Counted from the stretch's first letter, positions 10,722 through 19,781 are shown. The stretch: DNA of 34,582 nucleotides from Acidobacteriota bacterium (GCA_003225215.1 QIBC01000118.1:1-34582), one strand, 5' to 3'. Notes: generated by a model not told the origin, from the sequence alone. Translations and numbers: made by a program.

Positions 10722-12152
10722 ATGTCCCTTTCATCTTCCGCAGCAGCTCAAGTGAATCCATGGATGCGCATTCTCGGCGCCCTGGAAAAGAAAATTAACC
10801 GACATTCCTACGAAACCTGGCTCAAACCGACTCGCTTCAGTCACGCCGTGGGCAAGGTAATGTTTGTCCGAGTACCTACTCCGGAGTTTCGCCATATCGG
10901 CGACAAGTACGGCGACCTGATTTTTGAAGCGGTCGATAACCTCGGGCTTGAGTTCGAAGATTTTCAGTTTGTGACTGTCGATGAGGATCCCTCGGTTGTT
11001 GCACAACGTCCCCCCTCGCAACCGATTCCCGTTCAGTCTGCTGGCCATCATGCAGGCAACGGCGGAGCTGCAGGTTCCGCTAGATCTGGCGCAGGAGTCG
11101 GCCCTTCGCAGTCGCGTTTTGATTGGGAAACCGCCGCTCAGCTAAATCCCAAGTACACCTTTGACGCTTTCGTGATCGGCAGCGGTAATCAGTTCGCACA
11201 TGCTGCATCGCGCGCTGTTGCTGAGCGCCCTTCGAAGGCCTATAACCCGCTCTTCCTCTATGGCGGCGTGGGAATGGGCAAGACTCACCTGATGCAGGCG
11301 ATCGGGCATGAAGTAAAGAAGCGCATGCCGGAGGCGTCCATCTGTTATGTATCGAGCGAGAAATTCACGAACGAGATGATCAACTCGCTGCGGTACGACA
11401 AGATGACCAGTTTCCGCGACAAGTTCCGCAATGTCGACGTGCTGCTCATCGACGATATTCAATTCCTGGCCCAGAAGGAGCGTACGCAAGAAGAGTTCTT
11501 CCATACCTTCAACGCTTTGCATGAGTCGATGAAGCAGATCGTGATTGCCAGCGATCGTCCGCCGAAGGAGTTGGCTGAGATCGAGGATCGCCTGCGCAGC
11601 CGCTTCGAGTGGGGCCTGATCGCAGACATTCAGCCCCCTGACTTGGAAACCAAGGTCGCAATTCTGCAAAAGAAGAGCGAGACCGAGCGTGTGCCTCTGC
11701 CGACCGACCTGGCGCTCTATATCGCGTCGAATGTTCGCACGAACGTACGCGAACTTGAAGGCGCGCTAATCCGTTTGATTGCCTACTGCTCTCTGACCGG
11801 CGCTGAAGTTACTTTGAGCACTGCGCAGCAAGTGCTGAAGAACTTTATTGACTCGCAGGCGCGTAAGATCAGTATTGACGCCATTCAGAAGGCTGTCGCC
11901 GAGCAATTTGGGCTGCGGACGCCCGAGATCAAGCAGAAGAACAACTCCCGATCCATCGTGGTACCCCGCCAGATCGCGATGTACCTGGCCAAGCAGATGA
12001 CAGAAGCCTCTTTGCCCGAGATCGGCCGCCAGTTCGGTGGAAAGCACCATACTACCGTGATGCACTCGATCGCGAAGATCGATGAGCAGCGCCGAGCCGA
12101 CAAAGATCTGAACCGGCTGATTAACAAACTCACCGAGACGCTGAACGGTTGA
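10722..12152 (+). CDS. dnaA: Chromosomal replication initiator protein DnaA
   Basis: Domain I NPWMRILGALEKKINRHSYETWLKPT, Walker A GGVGMGKTHLMQAIGH, domain IV GRQFGGKHHTTVMHSIAKI. Confidence 0.98.
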   Translation: MSLSSSAAAQVNPWMRILGALEKKINRHSYETWLKPTRFSHAVGKVMFVRVPTPEFRHIGDKYGDLIFEAVDNLGLEFEDFQFVTVDEDPSVVAQRPPSQPIPVQSAGHHAGNGGAAGSARSGAGVGPSQSRFDWETAAQLNPKYTFDAFVIGSGNQFAHAASRAVAERPSKAYNPLFLYGGVGMGKTHLMQAIGHEVKKRMPEASICYVSSEKFTNEMINSLRYDKMTSFRDKFRNVDVLLIDDIQFLAQKERTQEEFFHTFNALHESMKQIVIASDRPPKELAEIEDRLRSRFEWGLIADIQPPDLETKVAILQKKSETERVPLPTDLALYIASNVRTNVRELEGALIRLIAYCSLTGAEVTLSTAQQVLKNFIDSQARKISIDAIQKAVAEQFGLRTPEIKQKNNSRSIVVPRQIAMYLAKQMTEASLPEIGRQFGGKHHTTVMHSIAKIDEQRRADKDLNRLINKLTETLNG

Positions 12153-12159
12153 AGAAGTA

Positions 12160-12240
12160 GTCAGTACTCAGTTATCAGTTTTCAGTAAAAGCCCGGATCG
12201 TCTGGGCTTTTCTTTCAGTTACTGATAACTGAATAATGAG
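12160..12240. repeat. Inverted repeat of TCAGTTATCAG family enclosing the dnaA terminator
   Basis: TCAGTTATCAG (12168-12178) pairs with CTGATAACTGA (12222-12232); related block at 27652-27754. Confidence 0.7.
12187..12211 (+). terminator. Rho-independent-like terminator after dnaA
   Basis: AAAAGCCC-ggatcgtct... stem with GGGCTTTT, roughly symmetric so could act on both strands. Confidence 0.75.
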
Positions 12241-12255
12241 AACAGGTTACCTTCT

Positions 12256-12786
12256 TCAAATCCCCAATCCATATCGATCCTTCAAGATCGCCTTATGGTG
12301 GAGTTCGTGTCCGGCGATGATGTAAGCGAGTGCGCGCACGCTGACTTCGACGTTGTTGGCAATACCTGTTCGCTCCCAGGCTGCTGGCTCCAGATTGCGA
12401 AAGAGCGAGATCGTGGCGCGCCGCACTTGCTCGAACTCGCGTCCTAAATTCCCCACGCTGCGCTGGTCGAAGCCGCCGTTTTTCACGTAGTCGTCCTGCT
12501 CGAAGCCAGAGAGCGGAGTGCGATCGTTTCGCGCGATGCGCAGGGCGCGATAGCCCATGATGCGTTCCGTGTCTACAACGTGCCCAAGTACTTCCTTGAC
12601 GCTCCATTTGTTCGGTTCGTAGCGGAATGTGCCGTGTTGCTCAGAGAGGCTGCGCAGCAGGATCAGAGTTTCAGACAATTGCTGATCGAGCGCGAAGAGC
12701 ACATCCTCATTTGGCACGAGTGAAATGTAGCGATGGTAGTAGGGATCGTATTCCGACTTCGCAGGGCGTATGGCACTCGCAGACAT
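12256..12786 (-). CDS. DinB family protein
   Basis: 176 aa; KWSVKEVLGHVVDTERIMGYRALRIARND and YIIAGHELHHKAILKDRYG histidine pattern of DinB-like four-helix proteins. Confidence 0.85.
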   Translation of the reverse strand: MSASAIRPAKSEYDPYYHRYISLVPNEDVLFALDQQLSETLILLRSLSEQHGTFRYEPNKWSVKEVLGHVVDTERIMGYRALRIARNDRTPLSGFEQDDYVKNGGFDQRSVGNLGREFEQVRRATISLFRNLEPAAWERTGIANNVEVSVRALAYIIAGHELHHKAILKDRYGLGI

Positions 12787-12879
12787 GCAATCCTCCCGAA
12801 TTCAGCCTTCTGATCTAGGTGTCTTCATTGATGGTAACAAGCCGGGATGGGCTAACATCAGGCATCTATAATCTTCTCG

Positions 12880-14352
12880 ATGGCTACGGCGGTCTCACCG
12901 GATGTGCGCACAAAGTATGAGGCGGTAATCGGGCTCGAAGTGCACGTCCAGCTACTCACAGTCACGAAAGCATTTTGTGGATGCTCGGCTAAATTTGGCG
13001 CGCCGCCAAACACGAATGTGTGTCCGGTGTGCCTCGGATTGCCGGGTGCCCTGCCGGTTCTGAATAGGAAAGCGGTGGAGTATGCGGTCCGCGCTGCCAT
13101 GGCGCTGAACTGCACGATGCGTGAAACGTCGATCTTCGCACGCAAGAACTACTTCTATCCCGATCTGCCCAAGGGTTATCAGATCTCGCAGTACGACAGG
13201 CCAGTGGCGGAGCATGGTTACATCGATGTGGCAGGTGTAAACGGCGCCACGCGACGGATCGGGATCACGCGCCTCCACCTCGAAGAAGACGCCGGCAAGA
13301 GTATGCACGATGGTCTTCCCGATTCGGCACACTATACGTATGTCGATCTGAACCGCTCAGGCGTGCCGCTGGTCGAGATCGTGAGTGAGCCCGACATGCG
13401 CTCACCCGATGAGGCCTACGAGTACCTGACGCGACTCAAGGAGATCATTCTTTACACCGGTGTGAGCGACTGCAACATGGAGGAAGGCTCCCTGCGCTGC
13501 GACGCCAATGTGAGTGTGCGTCCTCGTGGCGAGCAGAAGTTCGGCACGAAGGCGGAAGTGAAGAACGTAAACTCTTTCCGCTTCATTCGCGAAGCTCTGG
13601 AGTATGAGATCGAGCGCCAGATCGAGACCGTAGAGTCCGGCGAGAAGGTTATTCAGGAGACCCGGCTCTATAATCCCAGTGAAGGAAAGACCTACAGTAT
13701 GCGCTCGAAGGAGGAGGCGCATGACTATCGCTACTTTCCCGAGCCAGACCTGATGCCGCTGGTTGTCGATGCGAAGTGGCAGGCACAGATTCGGTCGAGG
13801 CTTGCCGAACTCCCTGAGGCTCGTCGCCAAAGGATGATCACTGAATACGGCATTACAGCCTACGACGCTGGAGTTCTGACAGCAACGCGATCACTGGCCG
13901 ATCAGTTCGAAGAAGCTGCTCGCTCAGCAAAGAACCCGAAGCGCGTCGCCAACCTCCTACAAAGCGAGATTATGGGCAGGTTGAAGATGCGTGGGCTTGC
14001 GATTGAACAGTCGCCGATCAGCATGAAAGGCATTGCTATGTCTGCCGATCTCGTAGAGAGCGGCGCGATCTCGGGCAAAATGCTCAAAGACCTGTACGAC
14101 TTCGCCTTCGAACGCAATCAGGATTTTCCCGCCGTGTACGAACAGAAAAAGCCGCAACAGATCACCGATACAACAACGATCGAGAAGATGATCGACGAAG
14201 TGATCGCCGCCAGTCCCAAGCAGGTGGAGCAATACCGCGCCGGAAAGAAGACCGTCGCGGGCTTCTTCGTCGGCCAAGTGATGAAGGCGTCAAAGGGCCA
14301 GGCGAATCCGGCGCTGGTGAATGAGATCCTCTCCCGCAAACTCGACGCTTAA
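12880..14352 (+). CDS. gatB: Aspartyl/glutamyl-tRNA amidotransferase subunit B
   Basis: YEAVIGLEVHVQL, VCPVCLGLPGALPVLN, KNYFYPDLPKGYQISQYD, DCNMEEGSLRCDANVSVRP, GFFVGQVMKASKGQANP. Confidence 0.97.
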   Translation: MATAVSPDVRTKYEAVIGLEVHVQLLTVTKAFCGCSAKFGAPPNTNVCPVCLGLPGALPVLNRKAVEYAVRAAMALNCTMRETSIFARKNYFYPDLPKGYQISQYDRPVAEHGYIDVAGVNGATRRIGITRLHLEEDAGKSMHDGLPDSAHYTYVDLNRSGVPLVEIVSEPDMRSPDEAYEYLTRLKEIILYTGVSDCNMEEGSLRCDANVSVRPRGEQKFGTKAEVKNVNSFRFIREALEYEIERQIETVESGEKVIQETRLYNPSEGKTYSMRSKEEAHDYRYFPEPDLMPLVVDAKWQAQIRSRLAELPEARRQRMITEYGITAYDAGVLTATRSLADQFEEAARSAKNPKRVANLLQSEIMGRLKMRGLAIEQSPISMKGIAMSADLVESGAISGKMLKDLYDFAFERNQDFPAVYEQKKPQQITDTTTIEKMIDEVIAASPKQVEQYRAGKKTVAGFFVGQVMKASKGQANPALVNEILSRKLDA

Positions 14353-14534
14353 GGGCCTTTTCGACGCGGAGATACCTAGGGTGAGCTCGAAGATGCAAGA
14401 CACTTCAAGAGATATATGCTCTGATCCAACGCCTCTGGGAACTGCTTATTCAAATCCTTTCGTTTTCTCCGTGTCTCCGTGACTCCGTGCTGAAAAATAC
14501 CTGAACGAATCTTCTGAGCCGCCGTTCTTCACTC

Positions 14535-15143
14535 ATGAGACGTAGCATGGGTGGCTTTGAACGCTACATTCCCGGTCCAATGGTCTTCGAACTCACTCGG
14601 ACGGAGCCTCGCTGCGTGACCATTGATGCAGTCGCTCCGGAGATTGAATCGCTGGTGCGGGAGCACTCGCGATTGGTCTTTCGCATTGCCTATTCTGTCG
14701 TGCGCAACCATGCGGACGCGGAAGATGTGGTGCAGGAAGTCTTCCTGCGCGTGGCCAAGCATGGAGCGACTGGCATTGAGGACGCAAAAGCATGGATCTC
14801 GCGCATCGCCTGGCGAGCGTCAGTAGACCGCTTTCGAAGCCTCGGGCGCGCAAATCAGGAAGAATTCGACGAGCGCCTCCATTCGCCGCAAACTCGCCAG
14901 CTCGGAACGGAGCAGCAAGTTATTTCGCGGGAGAAGCTCGAGCTGCTCGATCGCATGATCGCCGCGCTGCCAGAGAAGGAACGAGATGCTTTGTTGCTCA
15001 CGTCAATTGAGGAGATGAGCAGTGCAGAAGCAGCCAAGGTGCTGGGAGCCACCGAGACTTCCATCCGAGCACAAGTATTTCGGGCCCGGCAGCGCCTCGC
15101 TGAGAAGTTGCAGAAGGTAACAGGAACGAAGTATGGACGCTGA
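14535..15143 (+). CDS. RNA polymerase sigma factor, ECF (sigma-70) family
   Basis: LVREHSRLVFRIAYSVVRNHADAEDVVQEVFLRV (sigma2) and IAALPEKERDALLLTSIEEMSSAEAAKVLGATETSIRAQVFRARQRL (sigma4). True start may be internal (for example 14581). Confidence 0.92.
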   Translation: MRRSMGGFERYIPGPMVFELTRTEPRCVTIDAVAPEIESLVREHSRLVFRIAYSVVRNHADAEDVVQEVFLRVAKHGATGIEDAKAWISRIAWRASVDRFRSLGRANQEEFDERLHSPQTRQLGTEQQVISREKLELLDRMIAALPEKERDALLLTSIEEMSSAEAAKVLGATETSIRAQVFRARQRLAEKLQKVTGTKYGR

Positions 15144-15744
15144 GAACCAAAGGCCTGAATTCGAAGATGTTGACCGCTGGTTGGATGTTGCTCTACGAGA
15201 GCGAGCAAATGCAGAGCCTCGAAGCGGTCTTGAAGAGCGCGTGCTGGCGCGGCTCGCGGCCCATCCGCCACGGCGAGCTTTCGCATCGTGGCAAGCGTGG
15301 GTGGCTGCTGCGGCAATTTTCGTGATCGTTCTTACGCTCGCCTTGCTATATCCGCGTCGCCAACAGCAGGTTGCGAGTGGGAAACAGCACTCGCCTCAGC
15401 CTGGAACTCAAGCCAATAAGCTGACACAACCGCCTGTCACCAGTCGTAGAGACGCAGCATGCTGCGTCTCTACGAGGGGGCTGGCGAAGAACATGCAGCG
15501 ATCCGCTATTGGGCGGCCTGCAATTCGCACTCAACCTGAAGCGTTACCTAAGTTAGCTACGTTTCCCGCTCCTCGTCCTGAAACGCGAGAGGAGCACATG
15601 CTGGCGCGACTGGCAGCCCGGCAAGGTTCCTACGACCTGGCCAATGCTTCTCCTGACATTGTGCCGCTTAAAGATTTGTCGGTCCCGGAATTGAAGATTG
15701 AACCGATGGAGGGAACTCCACCGGACAACACTCCACAGAAGTGA
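15133..15744 (+). CDS. Anti-sigma-factor-like membrane protein
   Basis: Overlaps the 3' end of the sigma gene by 11 nt; single TM segment WQAWVAAAAIFVIVLTLALLYP after a short cytoplasmic region. Confidence 0.65.
   Translation: MDAENQRPEFEDVDRWLDVALRERANAEPRSGLEERVLARLAAHPPRRAFASWQAWVAAAAIFVIVLTLALLYPRRQQQVASGKQHSPQPGTQANKLTQPPVTSRRDAACCVSTRGLAKNMQRSAIGRPAIRTQPEALPKLATFPAPRPETREEHMLARLAARQGSYDLANASPDIVPLKDLSVPELKIEPMEGTPPDNTPQK
15444..15475. repeat. Perfect 32-bp palindrome inside CDS
   Basis: tcgtagagacgcagcatgctgcgtctctacga, reads identically on both strands. Confidence 0.95.
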
Positions 15745-15757
15745 CCTCGGAGGAAGA

Positions 15758-16285
15758 ATGCTTCGTCACAATCTATGCAGATTTGCAATTAGTTTTCTGA
15801 TGATTTTCGCCGCAATCGCATTGCGCGCGCAGGAATCAAAACCTCAACCGCCAACCAGCACCTATAAGCTCGAATATGTATTCTCGGAAGTGCAAGACGG
15901 CAAGCGAATCAATGCTCGCAGCTACACAGCACTGGTTCGACTGTTGGACAAGGGCAGCATTCGGCTGGGTAAACGAGTCCCAGTTGTTGCTACCAGCTCA
16001 AAAGAAGGCAATCAAATTCAGTATCTGGATATTGGAGTGAATATCGACTGCCGCGTGGAACAGGAGCTCGAATCGGGCATTACTCTGTTCACCAACGTCG
16101 AAACCAGCAGTCTCGCCCACGAGCCGCCAGGAGAGAATCGCACCGACAATCCGGTCATCCGGCAGGTGCGGTATCAGGTTGATAGTGTCGTACCGCTCGG
16201 CAAATCCACATTGCTAGGCAGCGCCGATGAGGTGGATGGAACGCGCCGACTACAGATCGAGGTAACAGCAACAAAAGTGAGATAA
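15758..16285 (+). CDS. Secreted hypothetical protein
   Basis: Signal peptide MLRHNLCRFAISFLMIFAAIALRAQ; strong SD GGAGGAAG just upstream of ATG 15758; follows the sigma/anti-sigma pair. Confidence 0.75.
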   Translation: MLRHNLCRFAISFLMIFAAIALRAQESKPQPPTSTYKLEYVFSEVQDGKRINARSYTALVRLLDKGSIRLGKRVPVVATSSKEGNQIQYLDIGVNIDCRVEQELESGITLFTNVETSSLAHEPPGENRTDNPVIRQVRYQVDSVVPLGKSTLLGSADEVDGTRRLQIEVTATKVR

Positions 16286-16298
16286 GACCGAGATACAA

Positions 16299-16326
16299 GT
16301 AGCGACGCAGCATGCTGCGTCTCTAC
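16299..16326. repeat. Second copy of GTAGAGACGCAGCATGCTGCGTCTCTAC palindrome
   Basis: gtagcgacgcagcatgctgcgtctctac, one mismatch between half-sites; begins 14 nt after the stop of the upstream CDS, between convergent genes. Confidence 0.9.
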
Positions 16327-16343
16327 CATGCAGCCCTGAGCAA

Positions 16344-16709
16344 TCAAACATTCTTATTCGCCCGTTCCGCCTCGCCGATCAAAGCCTTCAGCAGCATGTT
16401 CACCAGCATCAGCAGAATGGCGCCAACGAGAGCCGAGAAGAAGGAGCGGATAAAGAACCCAGGAACTATTGCTGAAGTGATCTCCAGGATGATGGCGTTG
16501 ATCACGAACCAGAAGAGTCCAAGCGTGAGGATCGTGAATGGAAAGGTGAGGACCTTTAGCACGAGCCCGAGCGTTGCGTTGAGGAAGCCGAAAACCAGCG
16601 CGCCGATTAAGGCTGCTCCGATTCCGCGCACGAAAAAGCCGGGGACGACGTAGGAAACGATCAGCAGACTGAGTGACATCAACAGCCAGCGAACGAGAGC
16701 ATAGATCAT
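16344..16709 (-). CDS. Phage-holin-family (superfamily IV-like) small membrane protein
   Basis: 121 aa, about four hydrophobic segments; VRWLLMSLSLLIVSYVVPGFFVRGIGAALIGALVFGFLNATLG...LTLGLFWFVINAIILEITSAIVPGF. Confidence 0.8.
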   Translation of the reverse strand: MIYALVRWLLMSLSLLIVSYVVPGFFVRGIGAALIGALVFGFLNATLGLVLKVLTFPFTILTLGLFWFVINAIILEITSAIVPGFFIRSFFSALVGAILLMLVNMLLKALIGEAERANKNV

Positions 16710-16731
16710 AGCGAGCGGCCAGCCGCTCGCC

Positions 16732-17265
16732 TTAATAGATTTCTGCTTCGAGGAGATGCAGATCGACGAGCAGCCCGTAAGTCCTCAGCAGGTTATATAT
16801 CATGAAGCCCTGTAAGAACAGCGGCAGGAGCATCATAAAAATGCCGTCGCCCATCATCGCGCTTACAGCAATGAAGATCGTCCTGCAGGTGTAGAGTCCG
16901 ATGGCGAAGAGCAGCGCCTTGAGGTTCAGCTTGAACGTGTAGAAGCCGACGATCGAGAACGCCACAAAGACGATTCCCGAACTGATCGCGACTGGCAAGT
17001 TATCTCTGCTGAAGTACATCTCGAAGAGCGATAGAGCGGCCACGGCGAAGAAGCGCACGGACGCGCGTTGCACCAATCGTGTTACCAGGCTGCGTGAAGC
17101 TGAAGTATCCACTTTCTTCGCGATGAACGTGGTCTCATTAAATACGGTTTCCTTTACGGGCTCGTCTGCCTTAGCCGGCTCTGCCACCTTCTCCAGGTAT
17201 GTGACATCTGCGACGTGTTTGATTCTGAGTTCAGGACCCTGATAAATCGTCTCCCTATCCGGCAT
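16732..17265 (-). CDS. Hypothetical membrane protein
   Basis: 177 aa, hydrophilic N-terminus, several TM segments in the C-terminal half. Confidence 0.65.
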   Translation of the reverse strand: MPDRETIYQGPELRIKHVADVTYLEKVAEPAKADEPVKETVFNETTFIAKKVDTSASRSLVTRLVQRASVRFFAVAALSLFEMYFSRDNLPVAISSGIVFVAFSIVGFYTFKLNLKALLFAIGLYTCRTIFIAVSAMMGDGIFMMLLPLFLQGFMIYNLLRTYGLLVDLHLLEAEIY

Positions 17266-17447
17266 GATGAGGTCATGCGCAATTCGCCCCAGCTTGGCGA
17301 ATCTTTAACGGGCGTGGGGATGGAATCGCTGCTCATGGATAGACCAGGGTCGCCCTAAAATAACTTGGTCGCACCACTATTCTGAGCGCAATTGCTCACC
17401 GGATCATTACTAGTAATTGGGATGGCGATTACGTTAGTAAGTTCCCG

Positions 17448-18992
17448 CTAGCTCGCAAACTCGCTTCGATGGCGACTGTAGAAGAAGTAGATCACGAGGC
17501 CTACGATCAGCCAGCCGAAGAAGCGCAGCCAGGTGAGAATCGGCAGCCCCGCCATGAGTAGGAGACAGAACGCAACACTCAAGATTGGGGCGACGGGGCC
17601 GCCTGGAGAGCGAAACCCGCGATGCCGCCCGGGTTCGCGATAACGCAGGATCAATACTCCGATCGAGACGAGAACAAACGCGAAGAGCGTCCCAATGTTG
17701 GAGAGGTCGGAAGCTGTGCCGATGTCCAGCAATCCTGCAGGTAGCCCAACCACGAATCCCGCAACCCAAGTTGAAAATGCTGGAGTACGAAAGCGCGGAT
17801 GGACGTTGCTGAAGAGCTTGGGCAGCAACCCGTCGCGCGACATGGAGAACCATACGCGCGCTTGTCCCAGTTGAAATACCAGGATCGAAGAGATCATTCC
17901 CATCATGGCACCAAACAGCACAACCAATCGAATCCACCGCAGCATGCCACCGCCGGGAATCAAAGAAAGCTTCTTGAGCGCATTTACCACCGGCGCAGCG
18001 TCGTCAATCATCGACTGCCATGGCACGAGTCCGGTCAGCGTCACGGCCACTCCGACATAAAGCAGCGTGCAGACTACGAGTGTGGCGATGATCCCAATCG
18101 GTATATCGCGCTGCGGATTACGCGCTTCTTCGGCTGCAGTCGATACAGAATCGAATCCGATGTATGTAAAGAAGATGATGGAGCCGCCAGTTAGTACTCC
18201 GGACCATCCATTGGGAACGAACGGGTGGTAGTGGGACGGATGGGTGAAGTGTGCGCCGGCTATGATGAATGCCAGGATTGCTGAAATTTTTAGCAGCACC
18301 ATTACGTTATTGGTCTCAGCCGACTCGCGGATGCCGCGTACCAGGACTACTGTAATCAGCATCACGATCAGAAACGCTGGGATGTTGAATCCCGGGTGCC
18401 AGCCAGGACTGTAGATCATGTTTCCGGCAAGATCGCTAAGACCTCCAGGGAGGTACGCTGGAGTAATCCATTTTGCTGTGGGATGAATGCCGAACCAGTC
18501 GAACAGGTCGACAAAATGCGCGGAAAATCCGATGCATACCGCGATGTTGCTGACCGCATATTCCAGGATCAGATCCCACCCGATGATCCACGCGATCAGT
18601 TCCCCGATAGTCGCATACGTATACGTATAAGCGCTTCCCGCAATGGGAATCATTGACGCCAGCTCGGCATAGCACAGAGCCGTGAAGGCGCACACCATGG
18701 CTACCAGGACGAGCGAGAGCGCGAGTGCAGGTCCGGCTCCGGGACGCCCAAAGGTCGCGGAGTGTCGAATCAGATAATCGAGGAGCGGGGCATTGAGAAT
18801 TGAGGAGGTGTCGAACTTTTGTCCCGCGATGGCCGTCCCGATGACTGTAAAAATTCCGGAACCGATCACAGCGCCAATGCCCAAAGCAGTCAGGGACCAA
18901 GGACCAAGCGTCTTTTTAAGGCGATGCTCCGGCTCTTCGGAGCTGGCAATTAATTTGTCAATGGACTTCTTCGCGAACAGTTGGCTCGGCAG
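17448..18992 (-). CDS. Amino acid permease (APC superfamily, cationic amino acid transporter-like)
   Basis: TALGIGAVIGSGIFTVIG, multi-TM, FFTYIGFDSVSTAAEEARNPQRDIPIGI. Extended past the track start (18884) because the upstream frame encodes SQLFAKKSIDKLIASSEEPEHRLKKTLGPWSL; candidate CTG start at 18992 with GGGAG 7 nt upstream. Confidence 0.9.
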   Translation of the reverse strand: MPSQLFAKKSIDKLIASSEEPEHRLKKTLGPWSLTALGIGAVIGSGIFTVIGTAIAGQKFDTSSILNAPLLDYLIRHSATFGRPGAGPALALSLVLVAMVCAFTALCYAELASMIPIAGSAYTYTYATIGELIAWIIGWDLILEYAVSNIAVCIGFSAHFVDLFDWFGIHPTAKWITPAYLPGGLSDLAGNMIYSPGWHPGFNIPAFLIVMLITVVLVRGIRESAETNNVMVLLKISAILAFIIAGAHFTHPSHYHPFVPNGWSGVLTGGSIIFFTYIGFDSVSTAAEEARNPQRDIPIGIIATLVVCTLLYVGVAVTLTGLVPWQSMIDDAAPVVNALKKLSLIPGGGMLRWIRLVVLFGAMMGMISSILVFQLGQARVWFSMSRDGLLPKLFSNVHPRFRTPAFSTWVAGFVVGLPAGLLDIGTASDLSNIGTLFAFVLVSIGVLILRYREPGRHRGFRSPGGPVAPILSVAFCLLLMAGLPILTWLRFFGWLIVGLVIYFFYSRHRSEFAS

Positions 18993-19464
18993 GGCTAAGC
19001 TCCCGGTTACGGGATAGAAATGCGTACCCCGATTTCAATGGAAGTTGCCAGATAGGTCAAGCGAGAAACCCTATACTCCAACCGACTTCATCGATTCGCT
19101 ATTCAACTTCAACGGAGAACTGGCGGCTTCTAAAACTCTCTCCAATTCAGGCTGCCGGTATTTATCACAGCGGTTTCGAAAAAATGCCAGATCGGCAAAG
19201 CTGTCGACAGAGGCTACTCTGCTCTTGAAATAGAGCGAATCTACGGAGAATTTCTGATTGTTTCCGGAATAATCACAGAAAATCCGCTAAAAATGCGCTT
19301 TTTCCTCTTGACACGGAGGAGGAATTGGCCGCATGGTATCGAACGGATGTTGCAAAAACCCGCATGGATACAGGCGAAAACGCTTTTCTTCTCCGCTCGT
19401 GTGCGATAAGATAACGCTCGATTCGCAATCCAATTTCCGACTCAAACCCCGCTAAGGAGGATTC

Positions 19465-19761
19465 ATGGCATCAGGCATGACCAAGACAGCCCTCGTCCGC
19501 AACATGGCCGAGAAACTTGAAATCAACAACAAACAGGCGGCAGCGTTCCTTCAGCACCTCGCTGATACCGCTATCAAGGAAACCAAGAAGAACGGCGTGT
19601 TCGTAATCCCCGGACTTGGCCGCCTGGTGAAGGCCGAGCGCAAGGCGCGCATGGGCCGCAACCCGCAGACCGGCGAACCCATCAAGATCAAGGCCAAGAC
19701 CGTCGTGAAGTTCCGCGTCGCCAAGGCTGCGAAAGACTCCATCGCTCCCAAAAAGGGCTAG
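19465..19761 (+). CDS. HU family DNA-binding protein
   Basis: MTKTALVRNMAEKLEINNKQAAAFLQHLADTAIKETKKNGVFVIPGLGRLVKAERKARMGRNPQTGEPIKIKAKTVVKFRVAKAAKD; SD TAAGGAGG upstream. Confidence 0.95.
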   Translation: MASGMTKTALVRNMAEKLEINNKQAAAFLQHLADTAIKETKKNGVFVIPGLGRLVKAERKARMGRNPQTGEPIKIKAKTVVKFRVAKAAKDSIAPKKG

Positions 19762-19781
19762 TTTCGAGTCTGCTAAAGACG

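Noticed and set aside
11142-11669. 175-aa minus ORF inside dnaA
   Set aside because: Antisense to the DnaA AAA+ domain.
19308-19341. TTGACA upstream of the HU gene as a promoter
   Set aside because: Good -35 but no convincing -10 at 16-18 nt spacing, and it is over 120 nt from the start codon.
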